Assembly (NCBI RefSeq): GCF_900099995.1
Contig: NZ_FNCZ01000002.1
Coordinates: forward strand, 124,001 to 188,000
Direction of reading: 5' to 3'
Origin: Winogradskyella thalassocola
GTDB taxonomy: Bacteria > Bacteroidota > Bacteroidia > Flavobacteriales > Flavobacteriaceae
DNA: 64,000 nucleotides
Shown in pieces: positions 44,798-54,489 of this stretch. Made by a program: the position numbers and the translations under genes. Under the pieces are notes generated by a model. That model saw only the letters and a list, made by a program, of their open reading frames with translations, was not told the DNA's origin and did no database searches. Numbering within the stretch: the first letter of the stretch is position 1; each line of letters begins with the position of its first letter.

Positions 44798-45477
44798 ACG
44801 AATTTAGAGGTTTTATGAAATGGACATTTCCAAGTGCTGTCTACAGCTCTGCCGCTATATTGCTTGGTTTCAGAATCTTTTCCGAAATCTTTTAGCACCG
44901 GATTAATATGTCCTTGTAATTTTTTATCTCGTTTTCTAATACGCTTTTTTACTTTTTTATAACTGCCCATGGCACGTAATTGTTCGAATTGCGCATGTAG
45001 ATTGAATATAATAGTAGGGTAGGGACTTTGGCGTGCCATCCGCGAACTATTAGGATGAAGACCTACAATATAAAACGCGTGGCCTTTGAGACTAAAACTA
45101 AAGTTAGGATCTTCGGGGTTGTCGCTGACCAAAACATCCCAATCGCAATCGTCTAGATCGTGTAACTGTTGTAGGGTTTGCCATAAGCTTTTTTCAAAAC
45201 CTATCTCGGATTCATAATGTTCAAAAGGGAAAACCGCTAAAAATGATTCGAATGTTTTTGACTCAAAATCATACTGATTAATAAAGGATTCTAAGTCTTT
45301 TAATAAGTTGTTTAAATCTTCTTTATCCTGTGAAGACTTGTAAACGTTAAGATGATAGTTGTCGGTCATAAATAAGGTCTTCGCCATCACACAAGGGTGC
45401 TTTTGGGTAAGTATAAAGTCTTTATAAGCTTCATCTATAGTTTGGTATAATGGGAGTTCTTTTGTGATTGTTTTCAT
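44794..45477 (-). CDS. YqcI/YcgG family heme-dependent N-hydroxylase homologue (GntA-like)
   Basis: A 227-residue cytoplasmic protein of the YqcI/YcgG family. Conserved segments are HPNSSRMARQSPYPTIIFNLHAQFEQLRAMGSY, IRKRDKKLQGHINPVLKDFG, and the C-terminal QYSGRAVDSTWKCPFHK with the invariant Cys218-Pro-Phe. One member, GntA, is a heme enzyme that hydroxylates the guanidine nitrogen of arginine-derived substrates in guanitoxin synthesis. Most members have no proven substrate. It overlaps the DUF1989 gene by 4 bp. A possible TAnnTTTG-like box lies about 30 bp upstream of the start on the minus strand. Confidence 0.85.
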   Translation of the reverse strand: MKTITKELPLYQTIDEAYKDFILTQKHPCVMAKTLFMTDNYHLNVYKSSQDKEDLNNLLKDLESFINQYDFESKTFESFLAVFPFEHYESEIGFEKSLWQTLQQLHDLDDCDWDVLVSDNPEDPNFSFSLKGHAFYIVGLHPNSSRMARQSPYPTIIFNLHAQFEQLRAMGSYKKVKKRIRKRDKKLQGHINPVLKDFGKDSETKQYSGRAVDSTWKCPFHKTSKFV

Positions 45478-45685
45478 AATTAAGGGTTATTAATTATACA
45501 TTGAAATCAAATTTAAGTGAGAATGGTATAGCGCGTTTCCTCTATCCGAATTATCATTACCTCAATAGATTAGACCTTGAAATGCTTGCTTTTGAGATGA
45601 TGATTTCAGTCAGTCTTAATAGCAATTGGGGTAATGGAAGTTTTAATGTCGCAGTAATTTTATGACATAACTAAATTCTACTATT

Positions 45686-46204
45686 ATGACTATTGAAGAC
45701 GTTTTATGGCTCGTTATTTCCGTATTGGGCATATTCACCACTATTATTGTAATTACACGCATTTTTGGACTGAGAACCTTTGCAAAAATGTCGAGTTTTG
45801 ACTTTGCCTCTACCATTGCTGTCGGTTCGGTATTAGCCTCAATTATCCTTAATTCGGATTATTCACTTTTAAAAGGAGGTATTGTATTAACTGCTATTAT
45901 TGGGTTTCAAACGTTATTTTCATACCTGGTGCGTAAGAATTCGGTGTTTAAGCGCTGGTTTACAAATAAGCCCCAAATTATTATGTGGAATGGTAAAATA
46001 TTACACAACCGTCTTAAAGCCTGTAATGTTGGGGAAAGCGACTTAATTGCCAAATTGAGAGAAGCGAATGTGCATGATTTTAGTGAGGTGAAGGCCGTTA
46101 TTTTTGAGAGTACTGGCGATGTGTCCGTCATTCATAATGATTCTGATAAGGACGTTGAACCTAGGTTACTACATGATGTAAATACCCACGATTTATATGT
46201 TTGA
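45686..46204 (+). CDS. DUF421 (YetF-type) membrane protein
   Basis: A 172-residue protein. Two or three membrane helices occupy about 1-85 (VLWLVISVLGIFTTIIVI, SSFDFASTIAVGSVLASIIL), followed by a cytoplasmic YetF-type domain (KPQIIMWNGKILHNRLKACNVGESDLIAKLREANVHDFSEVKAVIFESTGDVSVIHN). Typical length. Homologues in Bacillus are spore or stress related; the biochemical role is unknown. The last 8 bp overlap the next gene, so the two membrane proteins are co-translated and probably interact. Confidence 0.85.
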   Translation: MTIEDVLWLVISVLGIFTTIIVITRIFGLRTFAKMSSFDFASTIAVGSVLASIILNSDYSLLKGGIVLTAIIGFQTLFSYLVRKNSVFKRWFTNKPQIIMWNGKILHNRLKACNVGESDLIAKLREANVHDFSEVKAVIFESTGDVSVIHNDSDKDVEPRLLHDVNTHDLYV

Positions 46205-46760
46205 TTTTTTAGAGGAAAATAAAAATGCTATTTATGGTGGCTTAATAGCAACACTCTTTACTGGTGTTGGTATTTTTCTATTGGGCAATGTTTCTGGGTA
46301 TGAAGCCAAGCATTTGCTAAAGGAATCTTTAAACGGATTAAATATGTTGTGCAATACCATCGTTTTGGCATCTGCAACTATTTTGGCCTTATTGCTGACG
46401 TTATTGAGCGTGAGCTTTGGGTCTGAATTGTCGTTAAAAGAAATTCATTATAAACAAGTGCTGAGTATTGCGAAATTTGATGTTATCTTATTTATTGCTG
46501 CGCTTATTTTATTTCAATTCTTTAATATTCCTATTGTTGAATCGGACAATGTCCCCACCAATTGGTATTCCGTGATTTATTGGATCACCTTGGGGTCTAC
46601 GTCTGTGATAAGCGGTATGATGATTACCGTTATTTTAATGTTATACCGAGCTGTTACTAATCTTATTGCCATTATAGGATTGGGTAGGGATCACCCCATG
46701 GTATCTAAGGAAGATATAAGCGATGAGATAGAGAAGGAAAAAGAAGAGATAGCGTCTTAG
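46197..46760 (+). CDS. Four-helix membrane protein, unknown function
   Basis: A 187-residue integral membrane protein with four hydrophobic segments at about 12-30, 47-70, 90-110 and 125-160, plus a charged cytoplasmic tail (SKEDISDEIEKEKEEI). No family recognised. It overlaps the DUF421 gene by 8 bp, which argues for a shared complex. Confidence 0.65.
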   Translation: MFDFLEENKNAIYGGLIATLFTGVGIFLLGNVSGYEAKHLLKESLNGLNMLCNTIVLASATILALLLTLLSVSFGSELSLKEIHYKQVLSIAKFDVILFIAALILFQFFNIPIVESDNVPTNWYSVIYWITLGSTSVISGMMITVILMLYRAVTNLIAIIGLGRDHPMVSKEDISDEIEKEKEEIAS

Positions 46761-46787
46761 TTTAATCAATAGTAATCTACTTTAAGT

Positions 46788-47051
46788 TTATTTATTGTTG
46801 CCTTGAAACCATACAATTTTTAACATGATTCCGTTTAATATAAATGATATACTATTGGTAATAATAATAGGCCAATCCATTTTTAATATGCCGTAGATCG
46901 TCCATAACCCGACACCAAGACATAAGATGACGAACATAGTTGGGCTGACGTCCTCTATTTTTTTTGTCTTCACAGCTTTGTGAATTTGTGGTAATACAGC
47001 AATGGTTGTAAATATCCCAGCCGAAATTCCTATTAATTCTTCCAAATTCAT
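46788..47051 (-). CDS. SemiSWEET sugar transporter
   Basis: An 87-residue protein with three membrane helices and the PQ motif at P21-Q22 (FTTIAVLPQIHKAVKTKK), followed by TMFVILCLGVGLWTIYGI and SISFILNGIMLKIVWF. This is the half-size SWEET that works as a dimer to move sugars by facilitated diffusion. Length is typical. Stand-alone gene. Confidence 0.9.
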   Translation of the reverse strand: MNLEELIGISAGIFTTIAVLPQIHKAVKTKKIEDVSPTMFVILCLGVGLWTIYGILKMDWPIIITNSISFILNGIMLKIVWFQGNNK

Positions 47052-47213
47052 AACTTATTCCTATTTAATATTATTCATCTAAAATTTACATATTATATGT
47101 GGTGTGTTGTTATAAGTAGCTGGCATATAGGTCTTTGTTTTACTATATTTATACATCAGGAAGGCATTAGAAATTTAGCGTTAGTTGCTTTACTAAAATA
47201 CATCTGGACGTCT

Positions 47214-48464
47214 TTATTCTACTAATGTATCATCATCTTCAATAGCAGCCATAGAGCGTTTGGCAGTTAAGCCATGTAGTAGAATGGACACTAGAATCAC
47301 TAAAGCAACAATAGAGAATAATTGATCCGTATTGGTAAACTCTCCGTTTTTTATAGCATAGGTTAAGTAAAATACAGACCCAATGCCTTTAATCCCGAAA
47401 AAGGATATCGCCATTTTATGTCTTTTACTCAATTTAGAACCGTAAAGTGAGATATAACCCAATACAGGTCTTATGATTAATACTAAACAAATACTAAATA
47501 TTACAATTTCAACAGTGACAAAATTCATAATGCCGGCCATTATAGATCCCCCGAAAAACAACATCCAAAATACAATAAGAAATTTCTCAATATTTGAAAT
47601 AAAGCTTAGACTTGGATGGCCTGTACTATTCGTTTTATTTTTATGTTGATGGTAATGAGCAAATAAACCTGCAAAAAACACGCTTAGGAAACCATAAGAA
47701 TTTAAAACTTCTGCCAAACCATACGAGATGAGTGTAAGCGATAGTGCCACGAAGGCGAGATGAATTCTATGAGTATTTCCTTCGGAAAGTCGTGTTGTAA
47801 AATAACTATAAAGGAAGCCAACCACTATTCCGACTATAATGCCTACCACGGTCTTAAAAAGGACATAGAACGACAGCCATTCTAACCAAACATCGGAATT
47901 TAACCCATCGCTTTTAGACCACAGTATGGCTAGATATACAAATGGAAATGCTAATCCATCATTTAAACCCGCTTCTGCGGTTAGGTTGTATTGTGCCCCT
48001 AAATTCTTGGATGATTCGGACTGCTTTTTATTCAATTGAATTTCGGAAGCTAGTGCAGGGTCTGTAGGAGCTAACACAGCTGCCAATAGAAGCGCGAGTT
48101 CACCTGAGAAATTGAGAACATAATACGATACTAAAAAGACAAAAGCCATAAATAAGGGCATTGTTATACCTAATAATCGCAGTGGACTTAGCCATTCCTT
48201 CCAAGAATAATTCAAGCCAATTTTGAGCCCTGCGACCATTAAACTGATAATAACAACCAATTCAGAAAAGTGCAATGTTAAATCGATTTCCCAAGTGGGA
48301 TCTGGCCAAGGTAATGGCACGTTTAAGTAATAAAACGTGCCACCCAATATAAGTACAGGTATTGTAAAACTAATTTTAAAGCGTTTCAATACTATGGGTA
48401 GAAAACTAGCCAATAAAGTCGTCATCCCAATAATTAGTAAAACAATAAAATAACCATCCACCAT
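47214..48464 (-). CDS. CPA1-type cation:proton antiporter
   Basis: A 416-residue inner-membrane protein with about twelve helices. The ion-binding TDP motif is at 134-136 (LAPTDPALASEIQ) and the Asn-Asp pair at 168-169 (EAGLNDGLAFPFVYL), which together mark the electroneutral CPA1/NhaP group that exchanges Na+ or K+ for H+. No regulatory C-terminal domain. Divided by 18 bp from the catalase on the same strand, so the two may be one stress-induced unit with catalase first. Confidence 0.9.
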   Translation of the reverse strand: MVDGYFIVLLIIGMTTLLASFLPIVLKRFKISFTIPVLILGGTFYYLNVPLPWPDPTWEIDLTLHFSELVVIISLMVAGLKIGLNYSWKEWLSPLRLLGITMPLFMAFVFLVSYYVLNFSGELALLLAAVLAPTDPALASEIQLNKKQSESSKNLGAQYNLTAEAGLNDGLAFPFVYLAILWSKSDGLNSDVWLEWLSFYVLFKTVVGIIVGIVVGFLYSYFTTRLSEGNTHRIHLAFVALSLTLISYGLAEVLNSYGFLSVFFAGLFAHYHQHKNKTNSTGHPSLSFISNIEKFLIVFWMLFFGGSIMAGIMNFVTVEIVIFSICLVLIIRPVLGYISLYGSKLSKRHKMAISFFGIKGIGSVFYLTYAIKNGEFTNTDQLFSIVALVILVSILLHGLTAKRSMAAIEDDDTLVE

Positions 48465-48482
48465 AAACTATTTATCTTTTAT

Positions 48483-50615
48483 TTAGGCTGGAACTAGAGC
48501 CGCTATTTCCATTCTATCCCAATTTCGGTGTTTCGAAATAGCTTCAATAAACGCTTTAGGATTCTCATTAATAAATACGGCTTTATCATCTTTATAATCT
48601 GCTACGAACGTTTTGTCAATAAAATGTTCACCTTCATTATCTACCGCAATAGCTTTACAGTGTTTAAAAGCTTCGTTTACAAACTTCTTATATTTTGCTT
48701 CTTTTAATAATTTGTCGATAGATTTTTTACCACCAGGAATATATACGGCATCGAATAATACACTTTCCGTAGTCATGATGGCTGCATCCACTTGGTGTTC
48801 CATATTTTCGTCACATATTACCGTTCCACCATGAGGAGCTATTAATTTGACCATGGCGTTCTCCTTTTCTAGAGCTTTTTTCATAGCGTTATAATCCTTC
48901 ATTGAAAAACCATCGCTTATTAACACTGCGATTTGTCGTGTTGCAATACTATTAAATTTTGTATTTGCCTGACTTAGCGCTTTATCTTTATCTAAATAGT
49001 TTTTCTTTTTTGGAGGTTGATGTTTTTTAACGTTGGCATCGGCTCCAATGGCTTGATTTATAGGTTGCTCAATTGTATTAGGAATTTTAAGCCCCAAACC
49101 TTCTGCTACTTTTGTGGCTAAATCTTTATCTATTTGTGCGATCAGCCAGAGCATACGTTCTTTTATATGTTTTTGATTGCATTTACCAAGCTCAAAAGTG
49201 TAGGCCTCGGCAACATGTTGCTGTTCCCAATCTGCTAAACTTCTATAAAATAGTGCTGGTTGTGAAAAATGATCGTTAAAACTCTCACTGCGTGTTCTTA
49301 TTTTATTAGCATCAATACGTTCTTCATAGGATGTGAAGGCTCCTTCACTCATTTTAGCCAAATGTGGACAGCCACCACCTAAAGTATTAGGAAAATACGC
49401 CGTCTGACCTTTAGGTATATCCATTTGCATATGACCATCTCGTTGATTATTATGAACCTCTCCAATAGGTCTATTTATTGGGATTTGATGAAAATTTGGA
49501 CCACCTAAACGCGATAGCTGCGTGTCGCGATAAGAGAATAAGCGACCTTGAAGTAAGGGATCATTTGTAAAGTCTATTCCTGGAACGATATGGCCTGGTA
49601 AAAATGCGACTTGTTCAGTCTCAGCAAAGAAATTTTCTGGATTTCTATTTAAGGTCATTTTTCCAATTATTTCAACAGGAACTAATTCTTCTGGAATGAG
49701 CTTTGTAGGATCGAGTAAATCAAATTCAAACTTGTGTTCATCTTCTTCGGCTACCACTTGGATGCCCAGTTCCCATTCCGGATATTGTCCGGCCTCAATA
49801 GCATCCCATAAATCTCGTCTATGAAAATCGGCATCTGCGCCATTGATTTTTACAGCTTCATCCCAGGTTACAGAATGCACTCCTAATAGGGGTTTCCAAT
49901 GGAATTTTACAAAGTGTGATTCCCCTTTTTTGTTTATCAATCTAAACGTATGTATGCCGAAGCCTTCCATCATACGCAGACTTCGAGGAATAGCACGATC
50001 ACTCATCACCCATATTTGATTGTGTAACGTTTCTGTAGAATGCGATATAAAATCATAAAAGGTGTCATGTGCAGACGCTGCTTGGGGAATTTCTTTATTA
50101 GGCTCGGGTTTTACAGAATGAATTAAATCTGGAAACTTCATCGCATCCTGAATGAAAAATATGGGCATATTATTACCAACCAAATCCCATGTGCCTTCTT
50201 GCGTATAGAACTTAACAGCAAATCCTCTCACATCTCTAGCTAAATCGGCTGAACCTTTTGAGCCCGCTACCGTAGAAAACCTTGCAAATACGGGTGTTAT
50301 TCTATTGGTGTCCGTAAAAATGCCAGCTTTACTATATTTTTCGATGCTCTTGTAGAGCTCAAAGTACCCATGAGCGGCACTTCCTCTAGCATGCACAATA
50401 CGTTCTGGGATACGCTCATGGTCAAAATGCGTAATTTTTTCTCGCAATAGAAAATCTTCCAATAGGGTAGAACCGCGTTCTCCAGCTTTTAGAGAATTAT
50501 TGGTGTCATTAACTTTTAGACCTTGGTTTGTAGTCATGACTTTATTTTCAGCATTTTTTTCAAATTGCTTTAAGTCTTTTGCTTTTTCGTTAGTGGAGGG
50601 TTTTTGCTTTGCCAT
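48483..50615 (-). CDS. katE: Large-subunit (HPII-type) catalase with C-terminal class I GATase-like domain
   Basis: A 710-residue monofunctional heme catalase of clade 2 that splits hydrogen peroxide. The ATG at 50615 is preferred; an ATG at 50669 adds 18 residues of different composition. The catalytic His75 lies in RIVHARGSAAHGYF, the active-site Asn in VGNNMPIFFIQD, and the heme-ligand Tyr in RLFSYRDTQLSRLGGPNF. Residues about 560-710 form the DJ-1/PfpI-like domain (AVLISDGFSMKDYNAM, VYIPGGKKSIDKLLK) typical of this clade. Length and order match E. coli KatE. The antiporter follows after 18 bp. Confidence 0.95.
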   Translation of the reverse strand: MAKQKPSTNEKAKDLKQFEKNAENKVMTTNQGLKVNDTNNSLKAGERGSTLLEDFLLREKITHFDHERIPERIVHARGSAAHGYFELYKSIEKYSKAGIFTDTNRITPVFARFSTVAGSKGSADLARDVRGFAVKFYTQEGTWDLVGNNMPIFFIQDAMKFPDLIHSVKPEPNKEIPQAASAHDTFYDFISHSTETLHNQIWVMSDRAIPRSLRMMEGFGIHTFRLINKKGESHFVKFHWKPLLGVHSVTWDEAVKINGADADFHRRDLWDAIEAGQYPEWELGIQVVAEEDEHKFEFDLLDPTKLIPEELVPVEIIGKMTLNRNPENFFAETEQVAFLPGHIVPGIDFTNDPLLQGRLFSYRDTQLSRLGGPNFHQIPINRPIGEVHNNQRDGHMQMDIPKGQTAYFPNTLGGGCPHLAKMSEGAFTSYEERIDANKIRTRSESFNDHFSQPALFYRSLADWEQQHVAEAYTFELGKCNQKHIKERMLWLIAQIDKDLATKVAEGLGLKIPNTIEQPINQAIGADANVKKHQPPKKKNYLDKDKALSQANTKFNSIATRQIAVLISDGFSMKDYNAMKKALEKENAMVKLIAPHGGTVICDENMEHQVDAAIMTTESVLFDAVYIPGGKKSIDKLLKEAKYKKFVNEAFKHCKAIAVDNEGEHFIDKTFVADYKDDKAVFINENPKAFIEAISKHRNWDRMEIAALVPA

Positions 50616-50749
50616 CGTATTGATTTTTAAAATTCTAATAGAATCTAAAATTACGTAATCAGGTAACATTGGTTAACTCATCCGCATAAATCAATAACCC
50701 TAAAACACAGTATTTTTTATTTATTTAAAAAAAATGATAATTTAGAATT

Positions 50750-51190
50750 ATGAATGAATTAAGTCATATAGATTTTATAATTTCAATTGCTACCGCAATG
50801 ATGGCAGGTGTCATTATTGGCTTAGAGCGACAGATGAAAAATAAGAATGCCGGATTAAAAACGAATGCTTTGGTGGCTGTAGGGGCAGCTATATATGTCA
50901 ATATATCTTATACCTATATGGGAGTAAACTATGTGGATATGAGTAGAATAATAAGTCAGATTGTGGTTGGTGTCGGATTTCTAGGAGCTGGCGTAATAAT
51001 GAAAAAAGAAAAAAGTGTATCTGGGCTAGCTACAGCTGCTTCAATATGGTGCAGTGCAAGTTTAGGTTGTTTGGCAGCCTTAAATATGTACGTTGAGTTA
51101 ATCTCAGCAACATTCCTAATTCTTTTTATAAATTTAATTTTCGGTTACCTAAATCGATATATTTATAATAGGAATAGTGGTGCGGGTTAA
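50750..51190 (+). CDS. MgtC/SapB family membrane protein
   Basis: A 146-residue inner-membrane protein with four to five helices and the family core GLERQMKNKNAGLKTNALVAVGAAIYV ... QIVVGVGFLGAGVIMKKEKSVSGLATAASIWCSASLGCLA. It lacks the cytoplasmic C-terminal domain of Salmonella MgtC, as SapB-type members do. Known relatives affect magnesium stress and ATP synthase; the exact role here is not shown. Divergent from the catalase gene. Confidence 0.9.
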   Translation: MNELSHIDFIISIATAMMAGVIIGLERQMKNKNAGLKTNALVAVGAAIYVNISYTYMGVNYVDMSRIISQIVVGVGFLGAGVIMKKEKSVSGLATAASIWCSASLGCLAALNMYVELISATFLILFINLIFGYLNRYIYNRNSGAG

Positions 51191-51231
51191 TATATCATAG
51201 TTTGAATACTATATTATTTAAACGCATCTCC

Positions 51232-53724
51232 TCATAATTCCTCAGGTAGAAATAATGAAAACGTTGCTCCCTTATTAAGTTCGGCAGTTGCCATGATAGC
51301 ACCTTTATGATTATGGCATATTTTCTTTACAATTGCTAATCCGATACCTGTGCCTTGATATTCTAGTTTACCATGAAGTCTTTTGAAAAGTTCAAAGATC
51401 TGTTCGGAATGCTCAGGTTGAAAACCAATACCGTTATCTTTAAACGACATCTTATAATACGTTTGCTCGTCCACTAACGTTTTTATTCCCGTTGTATTTC
51501 CAAGAACTTTTTCCGTCGTAATTTTAATTTTAGGCTCAGTATCGGGTTGTACAAATTTAATAGAATTTTCTATTAGATTTTGAAAGACTTGCTTAATTTG
51601 AAAAGGCACAACACTTGTTGTACAAAGCTCATCGTAAGTTATTGACGTATTTGTAGCTTCGATTTTTGAATTTAAATTCTCAATGACTTGCAGTAGTAAA
51701 TCTTTCAAATTAGTAGATTTGAAGTTCGTACCCGTGTCGTCACTTCTAGAGTATTCTAAAAGATCTTCTATCAGCTTACGCATGCGTTGAGCAGAGAGCA
51801 AGATCTTAGTGACGTCATTAACTCCTTTTTCTGAAAGGTTATTCGTTTCTCTTTCTACCAAGCGATTGGTAAACATTTGGATTTTTCTTAACGGTTCTTG
51901 CAAATCATGACTAGAAATATAGGCAAAAGCTTCAAGCTCATCATTGGTCTTTTGAAGGCTAATTAATGATTGTTTCAATTTTTTATTAGCCGTATTTAAT
52001 TCGCGGGTACGTTGTTGCACTTGCTCTTCTAAATTTTTTGAAAATTCTTCCAATTTCTTTCGAGCCAAAACACGTTCGGTCGTATCAGTTCCGATGACCA
52101 TAACACTAGAGACCAAACCGTCTAATTCATATAATGGTTGATAATCGTAATCGGAGTAAAATTCCTTAATACCATCATCGCTTTCTAATACGACGTAAGA
52201 TTCATTTTCAGAGACACCAACCCCTGTTCTGATGATATCTCTAAAGATTTCAGGGTATTTAGAACCCTTTAAATCGGGGAAAATCTCTAATAATTCTTTA
52301 CCAATAACGTCCTCTTTCTTTTTACGCCAAAAGGTGTTCAGCAAGGCGTTGTTTGCCATTTCTATGCTCAGGTTATCACCTTTTACGATACCCATTGCAA
52401 TTGGAGATTGCTCTACGAAATTTTGGAATTGTTTTTGGGACTCTTGAAGCTCAAACCTTGCTTTAACCATGTCCGAAACCTCGTAAGCTACTAGTATCAG
52501 CTCTACAACTTTATCATCTTTAATAAGAGGTTGAAAAATAAAATTAAAATACTCTATCTGTGTTACACCATTCCGTTCTAATTTAAAAGGATATTCTGTG
52601 CCGTGTTGGGCCTTTTTATTCTTTTTAACAGCCTGAAAAATCGGAAGAATACTTTCCTTAATTTCTGTCAATACATCAAAAAGCGGTTTGTGTAATGCTT
52701 CTTTAGAAGTGCGTTGCCATATGTTTAAGGCCATATCGTTTGCCATCTTAATAACGAAATTTTCGCTATCTAATATCGCAATACCCATAGGTGCATTTTT
52801 TACCAAATTACGAAAGCGTTCTTCACTTGCCTTTAGCTCATTCATCGCTTTTTCGCGTTGGGTAATATCTTGTAAAATGCCGTTAAATCTATAGGCTATT
52901 TTTTCCTCATTAAACCAGGCTCTTCCTAGAGCACGTACGATCCGTTCTTGTTGCGTTGTTTTATTTTTTATAACGTATGTGACATCATATCTACCACCAG
53001 ATTCATAATCGTTTAGTGAGAGTTCAATTTGTTTTAGGACTCTTTTTTTATCAGATTCAATTATGGCAGCAATGGCATCATCTAAGAAAATGTCGTTATT
53101 ATGAGGTAATCCAAACCAATCTTTTAATCGGTTGTTCCCTCTAAAAGTATTGGTTAAAGGGCTGAAATCCCATGTGCCTAAATCGGCAGCATCTATGGCG
53201 AATTCTAATTCGTCCTTACTCGTTTCAATTTTAGCGAGGTTGATGACACTACTCGTTGTTTCGGTACAAGTGGTAAATACTCCTTCAATTTGACCTAATT
53301 CATTTGTTACTGGACTATAGCTATACGTCCAGTAAATATCTTCCATTTGTCCGTTTCTATAAAAGGGTATGAGTTGGTTTTCGTTCCACGTGGCAGGTCC
53401 GCCTGCGAGAATTGAATAAATTTGAGGGCTTATGATATCCCATATTTCTGCCCAATAAATTTCAGCCTTTTGGCCTAAAATTTCGGGATGTTTTCCTTCG
53501 TTTCCTAAGCTGGGTCTGTAAGCATCGTTGTAAAAGCAGATATGTTCTGATCCCCAAAAAAGAAACATCGGAAATTTGGAATTGAGCATTATGCTCAAAG
53601 TTGTCTTTAGACTTGATGGCCAATCTATGGGTGGGCCAATTGGAGTTTTAGACCAATCTTTCTGGCGCATAATTTTACCCATTTCACCACCATCGTTTAA
53701 AAAAAATAGGGTTTTACTATTCAT
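51232..53724 (-). CDS. Soluble multi-PAS sensor histidine kinase
   Basis: An 830-residue kinase from the ATG at 53724; an ATG two codons earlier is equally possible. No membrane segment, so it is cytoplasmic. Four PAS domains at about 40-165, 172-292, 303-420 and 432-553 precede a coiled coil and HisKA with H606-H608 region in EAFAYISSHDLQEPLRKIQ, then HATPase motifs FQNLIENSIKF, FKDNGIGF, and GTGIGLAIVKKI. Resembles flavobacterial light, oxygen or redox-sensing PAS kinases; the cofactor is not evident. It overlaps the receiver gene upstream by 8 bp, forming an operon with it. Confidence 0.9.
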   Translation of the reverse strand: MNSKTLFFLNDGGEMGKIMRQKDWSKTPIGPPIDWPSSLKTTLSIMLNSKFPMFLFWGSEHICFYNDAYRPSLGNEGKHPEILGQKAEIYWAEIWDIISPQIYSILAGGPATWNENQLIPFYRNGQMEDIYWTYSYSPVTNELGQIEGVFTTCTETTSSVINLAKIETSKDELEFAIDAADLGTWDFSPLTNTFRGNNRLKDWFGLPHNNDIFLDDAIAAIIESDKKRVLKQIELSLNDYESGGRYDVTYVIKNKTTQQERIVRALGRAWFNEEKIAYRFNGILQDITQREKAMNELKASEERFRNLVKNAPMGIAILDSENFVIKMANDMALNIWQRTSKEALHKPLFDVLTEIKESILPIFQAVKKNKKAQHGTEYPFKLERNGVTQIEYFNFIFQPLIKDDKVVELILVAYEVSDMVKARFELQESQKQFQNFVEQSPIAMGIVKGDNLSIEMANNALLNTFWRKKKEDVIGKELLEIFPDLKGSKYPEIFRDIIRTGVGVSENESYVVLESDDGIKEFYSDYDYQPLYELDGLVSSVMVIGTDTTERVLARKKLEEFSKNLEEQVQQRTRELNTANKKLKQSLISLQKTNDELEAFAYISSHDLQEPLRKIQMFTNRLVERETNNLSEKGVNDVTKILLSAQRMRKLIEDLLEYSRSDDTGTNFKSTNLKDLLLQVIENLNSKIEATNTSITYDELCTTSVVPFQIKQVFQNLIENSIKFVQPDTEPKIKITTEKVLGNTTGIKTLVDEQTYYKMSFKDNGIGFQPEHSEQIFELFKRLHGKLEYQGTGIGLAIVKKICHNHKGAIMATAELNKGATFSLFLPEEL

Positions 53725-54160
53725 TTTCACTGGTAATAAAAAATAACTTTTCTTGTTTGTTTTCTACTGTATTTCGAGGTAATAGGTCTAATGCTCGCTT
53801 TATAAGTTCCTTCAATGCGTTAAAACTGATAGGTTTATGAATGTAGAAATCGGCACCAGCTTCTTGCAGCTTAGTTATCGTTTGCGGTACACTAGATGTG
53901 GAATACATAAATACTACAATTGTATCGTAGTTAATATTAGATCTTAGCTGTTCTAAACATTTATGGCCGTCTACAATAGGCATATTAATGTCTAAGAATA
54001 TGGCATCCGGTAATGTGTGGCAAGTTGCCAAATATTCTAAAGCTTCTAGTCCATTATTGAGACTTTTAAAACAAATGTCTTCATTTATTTCTTCGATAGC
54101 TTCTTGGAAGAACAGTCTGTCGTCTTCATCATCATCAACTAATAAGATACTGGTCTTCAA
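53717..54160 (-). CDS. Single-domain response regulator (receiver only)
   Basis: A 147-residue receiver domain with acidic pocket D9-D11 (LLVDDDEDDRL), phospho-acceptor D57 (IFLDINMPIVDG) and the lysine of IHKPI. No output domain, so it acts by phosphotransfer or protein contact. First gene of the operon with the PAS kinase, which it overlaps by 8 bp. The 329-bp gap upstream (54161-54489) holds no gene I can support. Confidence 0.9.
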   Translation of the reverse strand: MKTSILLVDDDEDDRLFFQEAIEEINEDICFKSLNNGLEALEYLATCHTLPDAIFLDINMPIVDGHKCLEQLRSNINYDTIVVFMYSTSSVPQTITKLQEAGADFYIHKPISFNALKELIKRALDLLPRNTVENKQEKLFFITSENE

Positions 54161-54489
54161 TACTAGGTTCGGTTTAAAATTAATTGTTAATCAATATACA
54201 AATTAATTATATGCGGAGAATTAAATGGATGAAATTATTCGCTATTAATGGTGTAATAATTTTTAGGTTTTATTTATATCTTTAATAGAAAGGTGTTTAC
54301 GTCTGAGATCTTGGATAGGATAGTGAAGGGGTGGAATGCTAGGGTATTGTTAAGGGGCTTTTTTGTTTACTCGATTTAGCTTCGCTTAATCTTCGCTGTT
54401 GAGCTTTATAATAGTAGAAGTCAGCAATGCCATGGTATTGTTATGGATTTTAAAAGGCGCTTTTTGAAAAATCTTACCATATTGATTGT

